Origin: Niveispirillum cyanobacteriorum
GTDB taxonomy: Bacteria; Pseudomonadota; Alphaproteobacteria; Azospirillales; Azospirillaceae
Assembly (NCBI RefSeq): GCF_002868735.1
Contig: NZ_CP025614.1
Coordinates: 173,130 to 237,129, forward strand
Reading direction: 5' to 3'
Length of the DNA stretch: 64,000 nucleotides
In this document: positions 1 through 9,857 of the stretch, in pieces
Layout: each line of letters opens with the position of its first letter
Position numbering within the stretch: position 1 is the stretch's first letter
The notes under the pieces: generated by a model
What the model was told of the DNA's origin: nothing
The model's database searches: none
The model's input: only the letters and a program-made list of their open reading frames with translations
Program-made: the position numbers and the translations under genes

Positions 1-830
1 GGGTCTTCAGCTGCGAACCCACGGCACTGCCCAGAATGCCGATCTCACCGATCTTGGTATCCCAGCGGTCGGAATAGAGGATGGAGCCTGTGGGCGCCGT
101 CTTCTTCACGAAATCGCCATAGGACATTTCGGCGGACGCGGCCAGCATGCGCTCGGCGCTGTCGAACGGCTTGCGGGTGCGCAGGTTAACGACGCCGGCG
201 ATGCCGCCTTCAATGCGGTCGGCGGTCGGTGACTTGAACACATCCACGCCGCCCATCAGTTCGGACGGCACGTCAGCAAAGCCAAGAGCGCGGCCATTAT
301 TGGCGCTGAATGCCTCACGACCGTTAAATTCGGACCGGACATAGGTCAGGCCGCGCACCACCACGCCGGAACCTTCGACCGAGAAATGGTCAGGGTCCAC
401 GCCGGCGGCGAAACGGTTGATGGACACGCCGGGGATACGCTGCAGGGCTTCGGTTACCGACCGGTCGGGCAGCGCGCCGATATCTTCGGCAGTTACGCTG
501 TCGACGATGCTGTCGGCGTTCTGCTTGATCTCCTGCGCGCTTTGCAGCGACTTGCGGAAGCCGGTGACGATGATCTCTTCCAGAGAACCATCAGCAGCAG
601 GCGTCGCGGCCTGGGCTACCAGAACAGCGCTGTCATTTCCGGTCACGGAAGAAGCGACTGGTGCCGGGGTCTGCCCACCTACGGGCGTATCATTTTGATT
701 CTGCTGGGCTTGTGCCGGCAGGACCGTCGCGATGGCGCACAGCGCCGCGATGGAAACCCCACCTTGCAGCGTCCGGCCAAAGACGTGACGCCGCCGCAAC
801 CCCTTCCGGGGGCGATCCATAACACCCATC
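1..830 (-). CDS. TonB-dependent receptor, N-terminal part (runs off the window)
   Basis: Outer-membrane receptor for TonB-driven uptake of a large, probably carbohydrate-derived, ligand. Translated from the complement, about 276 residues are visible. A basic start and hydrophobic stretch (about residues 22-42) ending in AQA form a signal peptide. A low-complexity linker leads to the TonB-box-like EEIIVTG (84-90), then a plug domain with LPDRSVTEALQRIPGVS and GGIAGVVNLRTRKPFD. This layout matches the Caulobacter/Xanthomonas-type receptors of about 900-1000 residues. ATG at 830 was chosen because GGAGG lies 7 nt upstream; ATGs at 836 and 821 are in frame alternatives. The gene diverges from a halogenase operon, and a palindrome 14 bp upstream of the start suggests LacI-type repression. 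The beta-barrel lies outside the window, so the ligand cannot be judged. Confidence 0.93.
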
Positions 831-843
831 CCCATTCCTCCCA

Positions 844-857
844 TGTTAGCGCTAGCA
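844..857. promoter_or_regulatory. LacI-type operator-like palindrome 1
   Basis: TGTTAGCGCTAGCA is a near-perfect palindrome with the central CG typical of LacI/GalR-family operators. It lies 14 bp upstream of the receptor start. Related sites lie at 926-939, 1011-1024 and 9813-9826. No LacI-family gene is present in the window, so the regulator is inferred. Confidence 0.6.
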
Positions 858-925
858 TTTTTGGATTTGCGCTTTGAACAAGAATAATTGGTAGTCAGGA
901 CCCGACCCAACGTCAAGGGTTCTTA

Positions 926-939
926 TGTTAGGGCTAACA
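926..939. promoter_or_regulatory. LacI-type operator-like palindrome 2
   Basis: TGTTAGGGCTAACA has perfect 6-nt arms around a central GG. It lies midway between the divergent receptor and halogenase genes, where a repressor could control both promoters. Confidence 0.6.
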
Positions 940-1010
940 AAAAAGTGTTTGCTGTTATTGCGGCGCAGCAAAACTACTTTCGCGGCGCACACACATTGAC
1001 GCCCTACAGA

Positions 1011-1024
1011 CGTGAGCGTTAACA
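1011..1024. promoter_or_regulatory. LacI-type operator-like site 3
   Basis: CGTGAGCGTTAACA matches 11 of 14 positions of TGTTAGCGCTAACA. It lies 21 bp upstream of the first halogenase start codon, close enough to block transcription initiation or elongation. It is the weakest of the three sites in this intergenic region. Confidence 0.4.
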
Positions 1025-1045
1025 TTCACAGTAATGGGAGGAATA

Positions 1046-2578
1046 ATGAAATTATATAATACAAATACGCAATCTCCGGTATCGGTGCTCATTGTCGGCG
1101 GCGGTACGGCCGGCTGGATGACGGCGGCAGCGCTGTCAGCGAAGCTGGCGGGGACGGGGGTTTCCATCCGGCTGGTGGAATCGGCGGAGATTGGGACCGT
1201 CGGGGTGGGCGAAGCGACCGTTCCCCATATCCGGCATTTCAACGCCAGTCTGGGCTTTGACGAGGCCGACTTCATGTCGCGCACCGAGGCCACGTTCAAA
1301 CTGGGGATCGAGTTCCGGGACTGGGGCCGCAAGGGCGATGCCTATATCCATCCCTTCGCCGCCTTTGGCCGTGATATTGGCGGCGTGCCGTTCCATCATC
1401 ACTGGACCCGCGCGCGCCGCGCCGGCCGCGTGCCGGCGGGCGGACTGGATGCCGTATCCCTGCCCATTCAGGCGGCGCGCCTGGGCCGTTTCGGCCACCC
1501 CTCGCCCGACCCGAACAGCTTTTTCTCCACCTTCTCCTATGCCTATCAGTTCGATGCCGGCCTTTATGCCGCTTACCTGCGTTCATACGCAGAGGCGCGG
1601 GGCGTGGTACGGACAGAGGGCAAGGTGCGCGACGTGTCCGTGAGCGCCGACGGCCATGTTCAGGCCGTGACCATGGAGAATGGGGAACGAATCGAAGCTG
1701 ATCTGTTCATCGACTGTTCAGGCTTTCGCGGCCTGATCATCGAGGGGGCCTTGAAGACGGGGTATGAGGATTGGACGCATTTCCTGCCCTGTGACCGGGC
1801 GGTCGCGGTGCCCTGCGCCAATGATGCCCCCCCTGCCCCCTATACCCGCGCCACGGCCCGCGATGCCGGCTGGATGTGGCGCATCCCGTTGCAGCACCGG
1901 GCCGGCAACGGCCATGTCTATTGCAGCGGCTTTATCACTGATGACGCCGCCGAACAGGCGCTGCTGGCCCAACTGGACCACCCGCCACAGGCGACGCCCC
2001 GGCGGTTGCGCTTCACGACGGGCAAGCGCAAACGGCAATGGGTGGGTAATGTCGTCGCCATCGGCCTGTCGGCGGGGTTCCTGGAACCGCTGGAAAGCAC
2101 GTCGATCCACCTGATCCAGTTGGGCATTGGCCGGCTGCTGGACCTGTTCCCCACCAGCCGGGATATGGACCCGCTGGACGCGGTGGAGTTCAACCGGCTG
2201 ATGGACCTGGAATATGAACGGGTGCGGGATTTCATCATCCTGCATTATGTGGCGACCCAGCGCGACGACACGCCCTTCTGGAACCATTGCCGCACCATGG
2301 CCATTCCCGACAGTCTGGCCACCAAGATGGACCTGTTCAAGGAACGCGGCATCGTAACCCTGTACCGCGACGGCATGTTCCTGGAACCCAGCTGGATCGC
2401 CGTCTATCTGGGCCAGAACATCCTGCCGGATCAGGTGGACCCGCGCGCCGCCCTGGTGCCCGATGCGGAGATTGACCGGCTGATCGCCATGGAGGCGGAG
2501 AATTGCCGCCGGGCGGCGTCCAGCATGCCGGCCCATGGCGAGATCCTGTCCCGGTACAAGGCGCAGGTGCCGGCATGA
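1046..2578 (+). CDS. Flavin-dependent tryptophan-halogenase-family protein 1
   Basis: Predicted FADH2-dependent halogenase (PF04820) acting on an indole or other aromatic; the true substrate is unknown for receptor-linked members. The 510-residue product has the FAD motif GGGTAGW (18-24), GEATVP (55-60), the catalytic-lysine motif FKLG (Lys85), the signature WMWRIP (276-281) and [10 protein letters not shown] with Glu350, which matches the second catalytic residue of PrnA/RebH. ATG 1046 was chosen over an in-frame ATG at 1034 because GGGAGG (1036-1041) lies between them. It is the first gene of a coupled series: its stop overlaps the next start (ATGA). Divergence from a TonB receptor and operator-like palindromes upstream suggest co-regulation with uptake of a substrate or polysaccharide. 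Confidence 0.9.
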   Translation: MKLYNTNTQSPVSVLIVGGGTAGWMTAAALSAKLAGTGVSIRLVESAEIGTVGVGEATVPHIRHFNASLGFDEADFMSRTEATFKLGIEFRDWGRKGDAYIHPFAAFGRDIGGVPFHHHWTRARRAGRVPAGGLDAVSLPIQAARLGRFGHPSPDPNSFFSTFSYAYQFDAGLYAAYLRSYAEARGVVRTEGKVRDVSVSADGHVQAVTMENGERIEADLFIDCSGFRGLIIEGALKTGYEDWTHFLPCDRAVAVPCANDAPPAPYTRATARDAGWMWRIPLQHRAGNGHVYCSGFITDDAAEQALLAQLDHPPQATPRRLRFTTGKRKRQWVGNVVAIGLSAGFLEPLESTSIHLIQLGIGRLLDLFPTSRDMDPLDAVEFNRLMDLEYERVRDFIILHYVATQRDDTPFWNHCRTMAIPDSLATKMDLFKERGIVTLYRDGMFLEPSWIAVYLGQNILPDQVDPRAALVPDAEIDRLIAMEAENCRRAASSMPAHGEILSRYKAQVPA

Positions 2579-4008
2579 AGCCGCTGCACGATATTGTCAT
2601 TGCCGGGGCCGGCATTGCCGGCTGGCTGGCCGCAGCATCCATTGCCCGCAACCATGCGGGGCGCGGCGGGTCGGTGACCATCATCCCCCTGCCCGGCGGC
2701 GATGACAGTCTGGACCCGTTCGGACCTGCCGCCCCCCTGCTGCCCGGCGGGGTGGAGGGGCTGTCGGCGCTGCTGGGCGTGACCCCGGCGGACGTGATGC
2801 GCGCGGGCGGCGGCGGGTTCAGCCTGGGCACCGCCTTCCAGGGCTGGGAAGGACAGGGATCGGTCAGCTTTCTGCCATTCGGGCAGACGGGCGCGGAACT
2901 GCGGGGTGTCCCCTTCCATCATCTGATCTGGCGGGCGCGCGCGGCGGGTGCGCGGGTGCGGATGACGGATTATTCGCTGGCAACCCTGGCCGCACAGGCC
3001 GAACGTTTCGCCCTGCCCTCGCCTGATCCGCGTTCCGTCCTGTCCACCCTGGCCCCCGGCGGTTTTGCCGATCTGCGCGGTCTGACGGAGTTGGCCAAGG
3101 CCCAGGCGCTGGTCGCCGGTGCCCGCCTGTCCCCGACCCCGCTGTCGCATGTGCGGCGGGATGGGGAGGGAAAGGTCGATGCTCTTATCCTGTCCGATGA
3201 CAGTGCAGTGCCGGGCGATCTGTTCATTGACGCCACCGGTGCGCGTGCCCTGCTGGCCGACCCTGGCAATGGCTGGCACGATTGGCGGCACTGGCTGGCC
3301 TGTGACCGGTTCGCAGTGGAACCGGCGGCGACCGACGGTCCGCCCCCGCCTTATGCGCTGCACAGCGCCGATGCCACCGGCTGGACCCGCCGCATTCCCC
3401 TGCGCCGGGGGGCCATTGTGACGCGGCTGGGCAGCGGGCCGGGCCACTTCAGCAGCGGGCGGCGGGACCGGGCCTGGGACGGCAATACAATCTTCCTGGG
3501 GGCAGCATCCTGCCTGCTGGACCCCGTCGGCGGTGTGGCGCTTGCCCTGCTGATCGCCGCCATACGCCGCCTGCTGTCACATTATCCCGTCTCCCCCAGC
3601 ACCGGGCCGGAGGCGGCATCGTTCAACCGGCAGGCGGTGGAAGAGGCGGAGCGGGCGCGCGATTTCCTGATCCTGCGGTACAAGGCCAATGGCCGGACGG
3701 GTGAAGCCTTCTGGGACGCGGCCCGCGCCATGGACCTGCCCGACCCGCTGGCCCATAAACTGTCCCTGTACGAAAGCCGGGGACGCATCCCGCTTTATGA
3801 TGGGGAACTGTTTGACCGGCCCGACTGGATCAATCTGATGGATAATGCCGGTATCCGGGCGCGGCGGTGTGATGTGCAGGCCAATGGGTTGAGCGACGGG
3901 GAGATCATGGCCCATCTGGAACGGCTGCGCGGGGTGCTGCTGCGCGCAGCGGGGGAGATGCCACTCCATGCCCAGGCCCTGGCCCAGTTGCTGGGAGGGA
4001 CCCCATGA
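2575..4008 (+). CDS. Degenerate tryptophan-halogenase-family paralog 2
   Basis: The 477-residue protein aligns end to end with its neighbours and keeps an FAD-type fold: GAGIAGW (11-17) and DLFIDATG. It lacks the halogenase active site. The catalytic Lys becomes Ser83 (FSLG instead of FKLG). The Glu of LEPLES is replaced by glycine in LLDPVGG (314-320). The second Trp of WxWxIP is lost (WTRRIP, 270-275), and GEATVP is missing. The reading frame is intact and joined by ATGA overlaps at both ends, so it is translated with active-looking paralogs. It may be a partner subunit, a flavin-binding protein or a new type of oxidoreductase; halogenation is unlikely. Confidence 0.85.
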   Translation: MKPLHDIVIAGAGIAGWLAAASIARNHAGRGGSVTIIPLPGGDDSLDPFGPAAPLLPGGVEGLSALLGVTPADVMRAGGGGFSLGTAFQGWEGQGSVSFLPFGQTGAELRGVPFHHLIWRARAAGARVRMTDYSLATLAAQAERFALPSPDPRSVLSTLAPGGFADLRGLTELAKAQALVAGARLSPTPLSHVRRDGEGKVDALILSDDSAVPGDLFIDATGARALLADPGNGWHDWRHWLACDRFAVEPAATDGPPPPYALHSADATGWTRRIPLRRGAIVTRLGSGPGHFSSGRRDRAWDGNTIFLGAASCLLDPVGGVALALLIAAIRRLLSHYPVSPSTGPEAASFNRQAVEEAERARDFLILRYKANGRTGEAFWDAARAMDLPDPLAHKLSLYESRGRIPLYDGELFDRPDWINLMDNAGIRARRCDVQANGLSDGEIMAHLERLRGVLLRAAGEMPLHAQALAQLLGGTP

Positions 4009-5519
4009 CGCGCAGCCCCGATCCCATCCGCCAGATCGTCATTGTCGGCGGCGGCACCGCCGGCTGGATGGCCGCCGCCGCCCTGTCGCGCCTGTCGGCC
4101 AATGGTGCGACGCGCATCACCCTGGTGGAAAGCGACGAGATTGGCACCGTCGGCGTGGGGGAGGCGACGATCCCCCCCATCCGGCAATTCAACGCCCTGC
4201 TGGGCCTGGACGAGAACGAGTTCGTGTCCCAGACCCAGGGCAGCATGAAACTGGGCATTGCGTTTGAAGGCTGGACCACGGCACGCCCCCGTTACCTGCA
4301 CCCGTTCGGGTCCTTCGGCTTTGATATGGAGGCGGTGAAGTTCCACCAATTCTGGCTGAAGCTGCACGCACAGGGGCTGGCCAGCGGCATTGATGATTAC
4401 AATCTCTGCGCCACCATGGCGAACAGGGAGAAATTCGCCCGGCCTGTGGCCGACCCTTCGTCGGTCCTGTCCCAGATCACCTACGCCTATCATTTCGATG
4501 CCGGGCTTTATGCCGCCTATCTGCGCCGCTATGCGGAGGCGCGGGGGGTGAAACGGGTGGAGGGCAAGGTGGCATCGGTGCCGTTGCGTGCCACGGACGG
4601 GTTCATTGAGGCGGTGGTGTTAGCCGATGGGCGGCGGCTGGAGGGTGACCTGTTCATCGATTGCTCGGGCTTTCGCGGCCTGCTGATCGAAGGAGCCTTG
4701 AACAGCGGGTACGAAGACTGGACGCACTGGCTGCCCTGCGACCGCGCGCTGGCCGTGCCGTCGGCCACTATCGGCCCGCCCAAACCCTATACCCGCGCCA
4801 TCGCACGGGACGGCGGCTGGCAATGGCGCATCCCATTGCAGCACCGCACCGGCAATGGCTATGTCTATTGCAGTCAGTTCGTGACCGACGAACAGGCCGC
4901 CGACACGCTTCTGTCCAATCTGGAAGGCCCGGCGCTGGCCGATCCCCGCCCACTGCGCTTCACCACGGGGCGGCGGCGCAAGATGTGGAACCGCAATTGC
5001 GTGGCGCTGGGGCTGGCGTCGGGGTTCCTGGAACCGCTGGAAAGCACCTCGATCCACCTGATCCAGGCCGGCATTTCCAAGCTGCTGGCCCTGTTCCCGG
5101 ACCGGTCCTTCAACCCGGCCAATGAGGATGCCTATAACCGGCTGTCCGCGATGCAGTTCGAACAGGTACGGGATTTCATCATCCTGCACTATGTCGCCAA
5201 CGACCGCCCCGAACCCTTCTGGCAACGCGCGGCGGCGATGGATATCCCCGACAGCCTGCGGCAGAAGATCGACCTGTTCCGCGCCTGTGGCCGGCTGTTC
5301 CGGTTTGAGGATGAGCTGTTCAGCGATAATAGCTGGGTCGCCGTCCTGCTGGGCCAGGGGGTGATCCCCGAACGCTGGGACCCGCTGGTTGACACCATTG
5401 ATCCCGGCCTTGTCCGCCATAATCTGGACCGTCTGCGCGCCGTCTTTGCCCGCGCCGCCGACGCCATGCCGGGCCATGGCGACTTCCTGGCCCGCATGAT
5501 CAAGGGTCATGGGACATGA
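4005..5519 (+). CDS. Flavin-dependent tryptophan-halogenase-family protein 3
   Basis: 504 residues with all family marks: VGGGTAGW (14-21), VGEATIP, MKLG with Lys82, [10 protein letters not shown] and [12 protein letters not shown]. It is closer in sequence to paralogs 1 and 4 than to the degenerate paralog 2. Its start overlaps the previous stop by 4 nt, so translation is probably coupled. After the stop comes a palindromic repeat (5537-5604), then the fourth paralog. Expected reaction: chlorination or bromination of an aromatic ring with reduced flavin supplied by a separate reductase, which is not in the window. Confidence 0.9.
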   Translation: MTRSPDPIRQIVIVGGGTAGWMAAAALSRLSANGATRITLVESDEIGTVGVGEATIPPIRQFNALLGLDENEFVSQTQGSMKLGIAFEGWTTARPRYLHPFGSFGFDMEAVKFHQFWLKLHAQGLASGIDDYNLCATMANREKFARPVADPSSVLSQITYAYHFDAGLYAAYLRRYAEARGVKRVEGKVASVPLRATDGFIEAVVLADGRRLEGDLFIDCSGFRGLLIEGALNSGYEDWTHWLPCDRALAVPSATIGPPKPYTRAIARDGGWQWRIPLQHRTGNGYVYCSQFVTDEQAADTLLSNLEGPALADPRPLRFTTGRRRKMWNRNCVALGLASGFLEPLESTSIHLIQAGISKLLALFPDRSFNPANEDAYNRLSAMQFEQVRDFIILHYVANDRPEPFWQRAAAMDIPDSLRQKIDLFRACGRLFRFEDELFSDNSWVAVLLGQGVIPERWDPLVDTIDPGLVRHNLDRLRAVFARAADAMPGHGDFLARMIKGHGT

Positions 5520-5536
5520 CGCTTGATCGTTTTACG

Positions 5537-5604
5537 TTCCCTCAAGCGCCGGGCGGCGGCATCCGCCGCCTTGGCTTACGCGACCATGGGGTCGCGGGCC
5601 GGCG
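5537..5604 (+). repeat. Palindromic intergenic repeat, family D copy 1
   Basis: GC-rich unit beginning TTCCCTCAAGCGCCGGGCG, with an inner hairpin (GGCGG..CCGCC), then TTGGCTTACGCG and a second hairpin. An inverted copy with the same order of elements lies at 35540-35604. Both copies sit within 20 nt of a stop codon. Probable REP-like element. Confidence 0.6.
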
Positions 5605-5664
5605 GTCGCCGGCCTTTAAGGGCCATGTTCCATGCCCCTTAACTTATACCCCCGCGAGGAAGCC

Positions 5665-7170
5665 ATGAGCAGCGACCGCCGTATCCGCCGCATCACCATC
5701 GTTGGCGGCGGCACCGCCGGGTGGATGAGTGCCGCCACCTTCGCCCGTATCCTGGGGCCCGATTATGCCGAGATCACGCTGGTCGAAAGCGATGAGATCG
5801 GGATCGTCGGCGTGGGCGAGGCGACGATCCCGCAGATGGCGACCTTCAACCGCATGCTGGGCATCGATGAGGATGAGTTCCTGCGCGCCACCAAGGGCAG
5901 TTTCAAGCTGGGCATCCAATTCGTGGATTGGGGCCGCAAAGGTCATACCTATTTCCACCCGTTCGGCCATATCGGCCTGCATATGGAAGGCGTGTCCTTT
6001 CACGCCTACTGGCTGCGCCTGAAACAGGCGGGGCTGGTGGACCGGATCGAGGATTGGTCCTTGCAGGCCGTGGCCAGCGCGCGCGGCAAGTTCATGCGCG
6101 CCATCAATGCCGGCCGCTCGCCTTTGTCGGAAATCGCCTATGCCTTCCATTTCGATGCCGGTCTCTATGCCCGCTATCTGCGCGGCTTTGCCGAGGCGCG
6201 GGGCGTGGTGCGGCGGGAGGGCAAGATCGTCCGCGTGCATCAGCATCCCGAAACCGGCTTTGTGCAATCCGTCGAACTGGCTGACGGCACGAAGGTGGAA
6301 GGTGACCTGTTCATCGATTGCTCCGGTTTCCGGGGTCTGCTGATCGAAGGCACCTTGAAGGCCGGTTATGCCGACTGGTCCCACCACCTGCCCTGTAACC
6401 GGGCCGTCGCGGTCCCATGCGAGGGGACGGAGGCCATGACGCCCTATACCCGCTCCACCGCGCGGGCCGCCGGCTGGCAATGGCGCATCCCGTTGCAGCA
6501 CCGGATCGGCAACGGCCACGTCTTCTGCTCCGAGTATATGAGCGATGATGAGGCGGTATCGGTCCTGCTCTCCAACCTGGATGGCAAGCCGCTGGCCGAC
6601 CCGCGCTTTGTACCATTTCAGACGGGGCACCGGCGGAAGATGTGGGACAAGAATGTGGTCGCCATCGGCCTGTCCTCGGGCTTCCTTGAACCGCTGGAAT
6701 CAACCTCGATCTGGTTGATCCAGTCGGGCCTGTCGCGCCTCATGGCCATGTTCCCGGACCTGGATTTCGACCCCGTCACCCGCGACCGCTATAACCGCAT
6801 CCTGACCACCGAATATGCCGAAATCCGCGACTTCCTGATCCTGCATTACAAGGCCACCGAACGCGACGACAGCCCCTTCTGGAACTATTGCCGCACCATG
6901 CCCGTGCCGGAGCGGTTGCAGGAAAAGATGGATGTCTTCCTGGCCCATGGCCGGACCTTCCGGGAGAATGAAGAGCTGTTCAACGACACCAGCTGGTTCG
7001 CTGTCATGCTGGGCCAATTGATGGTGCCGCGTGGGTATGACCCCGTCGCCAATATCCTGAGCCTGGAGGAAACCAAGGCGCGGCTGGCCCATATCAAGGA
7101 CGCGATCAGCAATTCCGCCGATTACATGCCGACGCATCGGGAGTTCATCCGGCAGCATTGCGGGGCGTGA
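5665..7170 (+). CDS. Flavin-dependent tryptophan-halogenase-family protein 4
   Basis: 501 residues with VGGGTAGW (13-20), VGEATIP, FKLG with Lys81, [10 protein letters not shown] and [12 protein letters not shown]; an active enzyme is expected. ATG 5665 follows GAGGAAG (5656-5662); an in-frame ATG at 5632 lacks a ribosome binding site. It is 145 nt from the third paralog, with a repeat between, so it may be the end of the same operon or have its own promoter. Why one locus keeps three intact halogenase copies is not evident; different aromatic substrates are one possibility. Confidence 0.9.
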   Translation: MSSDRRIRRITIVGGGTAGWMSAATFARILGPDYAEITLVESDEIGIVGVGEATIPQMATFNRMLGIDEDEFLRATKGSFKLGIQFVDWGRKGHTYFHPFGHIGLHMEGVSFHAYWLRLKQAGLVDRIEDWSLQAVASARGKFMRAINAGRSPLSEIAYAFHFDAGLYARYLRGFAEARGVVRREGKIVRVHQHPETGFVQSVELADGTKVEGDLFIDCSGFRGLLIEGTLKAGYADWSHHLPCNRAVAVPCEGTEAMTPYTRSTARAAGWQWRIPLQHRIGNGHVFCSEYMSDDEAVSVLLSNLDGKPLADPRFVPFQTGHRRKMWDKNVVAIGLSSGFLEPLESTSIWLIQSGLSRLMAMFPDLDFDPVTRDRYNRILTTEYAEIRDFLILHYKATERDDSPFWNYCRTMPVPERLQEKMDVFLAHGRTFRENEELFNDTSWFAVMLGQLMVPRGYDPVANILSLEETKARLAHIKDAISNSADYMPTHREFIRQHCGA

Positions 7171-7202
7171 GGGGGGTTTCATCCTCCTCGGTTTCGCGCT
7201 AG

Positions 7203-7477
<275 letters not shown>

Positions 7478-7478
<1 letters not shown>

Positions 7479-7900
7479 TGCTGTATCTGGATACATCCAT
7501 TCTGGTAACGGTTTTCACGCCAGAGCCGGAAACCCCAAAGGTCCAGAATTGGCTGGAAGCCAGGATGGCAGAGCATCTGGTCATCAGTGACTGGGTGATA
7601 ACTGAATTCTCGGCCGCGTTATCGTTGAAGCTACGAACGGGGCAAGTGTCGGGAGACCAAAGGGCCCGCGCACTCAACCTGTTCAACCGCGCGGTCGCGG
7701 ACAACATCAGCATCGCGCCAGTCGTTCAGAAGCATTTCACGTTGGCCACTCGCTTCGCAAATCAGGCCAGCAGTGGACTGCGTGCTGGCGATGCCCTGCA
7801 TCTCGCCATTGCCGCCGACATTGGTGCCGTCCTCTGTACACGCGATCGCCGGTTGCTGGAAGCCGCCATCGCGCAGGCGGTCCCCGCATTGGCCCCCTGA
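7478..7900 (+). CDS. vapC: PIN-domain toxin ribonuclease, VapC family
   Basis: 140 residues. The PIN acidic residues are Asp5 (LYLDTS), Glu43 (VITEF), Asp105 (AGDALHLA) and Asp123 (CTRDRRLL); these would bind Mg2+/Mn2+ to cleave RNA. ATG 7478 overlaps the antitoxin stop, the usual order and coupling for vapBC. The partner is of the Phd type rather than classic VapB, a frequent exchange. The pair is isolated between metabolic genes and could stabilise the replicon; the parAB genes at 44-46 kb fit that idea. Confidence 0.9.
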
Positions 7901-7994
7901 CACACTGCATTTTCGGCACCCCCGCTTAACCACTTGGTAAGGTTTGGCCGCTCTGTTATGGATCGTATACCAAAACAGGGAGCTTCAACCGGAC

Positions 7995-9641
7995 ATGAAG
8001 TATCTACTGCTGGCCACAGCGGCCCTCAGCTCCACCCTGGCCTTCGCGGCCGAACCGCAATTCGACATGAAGCGCGTATCGGAAGATATCCGCGTCATGT
8101 CGGCCGATGATTTCCAGGGCCGCGCGCCCGCCACGGTGGGCGAGACGAAGACCGTCGCCTTCCTGATCGACCGGATGAAGGCCGCGGGGCTTGAGCCCGG
8201 TGGCACCATCGGGGCCGATGGCAAGCGCGGCTGGACACAGGATGTGCCGCTGCGCATGTCCGATATCGTGGGCAAGCCCAACCTGTCGCTGACCTATGGC
8301 GGCAAGACCCATGCGCTGACCCAGGCCAAGGAAATCGCCGTGCGCGCCGCCCTGACGGGCCAGGACAGCGTGACCCTGAAGGACGCGCCGCTGGTTTTTG
8401 TCGGCTATGGCATCAAGGCGCCCGAACGCGGCTGGGACGATTTCAAAGGCCAGGACGTGAAGGGCAAGATCCTGGTCGTCCTGATCAATGACCCGGATTT
8501 CGAAGGGCCGGAGGGCAAGTTCGGCGGCAAGGCCATGACCTATTATGGTCGCTGGACCTACAAGTATGAAGAAGCCGCCCGCCAGGGCGCCGCCGGCGTC
8601 CTGATCGTGCACGAAACCGCCCCCGCCTCCTATGGCTGGGCCACGGTCGCCAGTTCCAACCCGAACACGATGTTCGACATCGTGCGTGACGATCCCAAGG
8701 CCGCCCATACCCCGTTCGAAAGCTGGATCCAGCGCGACGTGGCCGTGGACCTGTTCAAGGCATCGGGCCTGGATTTCGAAAAGCTGCGGGCCGAAGCGCG
8801 CAAGGACAGTTTCCAGCCGGTGCCGCTGAAGGCCACCCTGTCGGCGGATTACAAGGTGAAGACGGAAGTCATTACCTCCAAGAACGTGCTGGGCCGGATC
8901 ACGGGCAGCAAGTACCCGGATGAGACGGTGGTCTATTCCGCACACTGGGACCATATCGGCGTGGGCGAACCCGACGCCAATGGCGACAATATCTTCAACG
9001 GTGCCCTTGATAATGCATCGGGCACCGCGACCCTGCTGGAACTGGGCCGCGCCTTCAAGGCGGCGGGTCCGGCCGACCGCTCCGTCCTGTTCCTGGCCGT
9101 GACGGCGGAGGAAAAGGGCCTGCTGGGCTCCACCTACTATGCCAGCAGCCCGGTCTATCCGCTGGGCAAGACGGTGGGCGTCATCAATATGGACGGCACC
9201 ATCGGGCCGGGTCCCGCCAAGGATTTCACCATCTCCGGCACGGCCAAGCTGGGCCTGCTCGACATGCTGATCGAGGAGGGCAAGAAGGTTAGCCGTACCT
9301 ATACGCCCGATCCGCGCGTGGAGGCCGGTGGCTTCTTCCGCTCCGACCACTTCCCCATGGCCAAGGTCGGCGTGCCCGCCATCTCCTTCGGCGGGGGCAT
9401 CGATCTGGTGAATGGCGGCGTGGCGGCGGGCAAGGCCTGGCGCGATGCCTATATCAAGGACAAATACCACCAGCCCGACGATGAATGGTCGCCCGACTGG
9501 AACATGGACGGTGCCAAGCTGGATATGGGCCTGCTCTACAGCCTGGGCCGCCGTCTGGCCGATGGCCGCGACTGGCCCAACTGGAGCCAGGACAGCGAGT
9601 TCCGGGCCGCACGTGACGTGAGTGCGGCGGAACGGAAGTAA
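7995..9641 (+). CDS. Secreted M28-family zinc aminopeptidase
   Basis: 548 residues with a signal peptide (MKYLLLATAALSSTLAFAAE). The middle region (about 120-260) resembles a protease-associated insert; the M28 catalytic domain follows. Visible metal or catalytic residues: His317 and Asp319 (SAHWDHIG), Asp339 (LDNASG), Glu372/Glu373 (TAEEKG), and a late RSDHFP histidine. M28 exopeptidases remove N-terminal residues from peptides in the periplasm or outside. ATG 7995 is chosen because it begins the signal peptide; GGGAG lies 12-17 nt upstream, a rather long spacing. No operon partner: a toxin gene lies upstream and a repeat lies downstream. ATCGTATAC at 7962-7970 also occurs in the 23391 intergenic region. 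Confidence 0.88.
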   Translation: MKYLLLATAALSSTLAFAAEPQFDMKRVSEDIRVMSADDFQGRAPATVGETKTVAFLIDRMKAAGLEPGGTIGADGKRGWTQDVPLRMSDIVGKPNLSLTYGGKTHALTQAKEIAVRAALTGQDSVTLKDAPLVFVGYGIKAPERGWDDFKGQDVKGKILVVLINDPDFEGPEGKFGGKAMTYYGRWTYKYEEAARQGAAGVLIVHETAPASYGWATVASSNPNTMFDIVRDDPKAAHTPFESWIQRDVAVDLFKASGLDFEKLRAEARKDSFQPVPLKATLSADYKVKTEVITSKNVLGRITGSKYPDETVVYSAHWDHIGVGEPDANGDNIFNGALDNASGTATLLELGRAFKAAGPADRSVLFLAVTAEEKGLLGSTYYASSPVYPLGKTVGVINMDGTIGPGPAKDFTISGTAKLGLLDMLIEEGKKVSRTYTPDPRVEAGGFFRSDHFPMAKVGVPAISFGGGIDLVNGGVAAGKAWRDAYIKDKYHQPDDEWSPDWNMDGAKLDMGLLYSLGRRLADGRDWPNWSQDSEFRAARDVSAAERK

Positions 9642-9660
9642 CCGTTCCCTCTGTGTCACC

Positions 9661-9749
9661 GTAGCGCGGATTAGCGAAGCGTAATCCGCGGAGCGACGGG
9701 GCTGGGACGGGGTCTCCGCGGATTACGGCTTGCGCCTAATCCGCGCTAC
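9661..9749. repeat. Palindromic intergenic repeat, family A copy 1
   Basis: 89-bp hairpin-forming unit. Outer arms are GTAGCGCGGATTAG and CTAATCCGCGCTAC; inner arms are GTAATCCGCGGA and TCCGCGGATTAC. It lies 20 nt after the M28 stop codon. Other copies are at 44005-44089 and 55004-55088. Probable REP/MITE-like element that can act as a transcription end or mRNA 3' stabiliser. Confidence 0.85.
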
Positions 9750-9812
9750 CTCGCCCCGGCCCCCTCCTGTCAACCCCGTCAAAGCCCTGGACAGTATCGC
9801 CCTGTTTCCTCA

Positions 9813-9826
9813 TGATAACGCTAACA
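9813..9826. promoter_or_regulatory. LacI-type operator-like palindrome upstream of the GH43 operon
   Basis: TGATAACGCTAACA matches 12 of 14 positions of TGTTAGCGCTAACA, the palindrome seen between the receptor and halogenase genes. It lies 32 bp upstream of the first GH43 start, placing both loci in one putative regulon. Confidence 0.55.
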
Positions 9827-9857
9827 ATCCGAAAAGGATCGGCGTTCGGGAGGAACA

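Noticed and set aside
8004..9659. 551-residue minus-strand frame opposite the M28 peptidase
   Set aside because: Antisense shadow; the plus strand has signal peptide and metal ligands.
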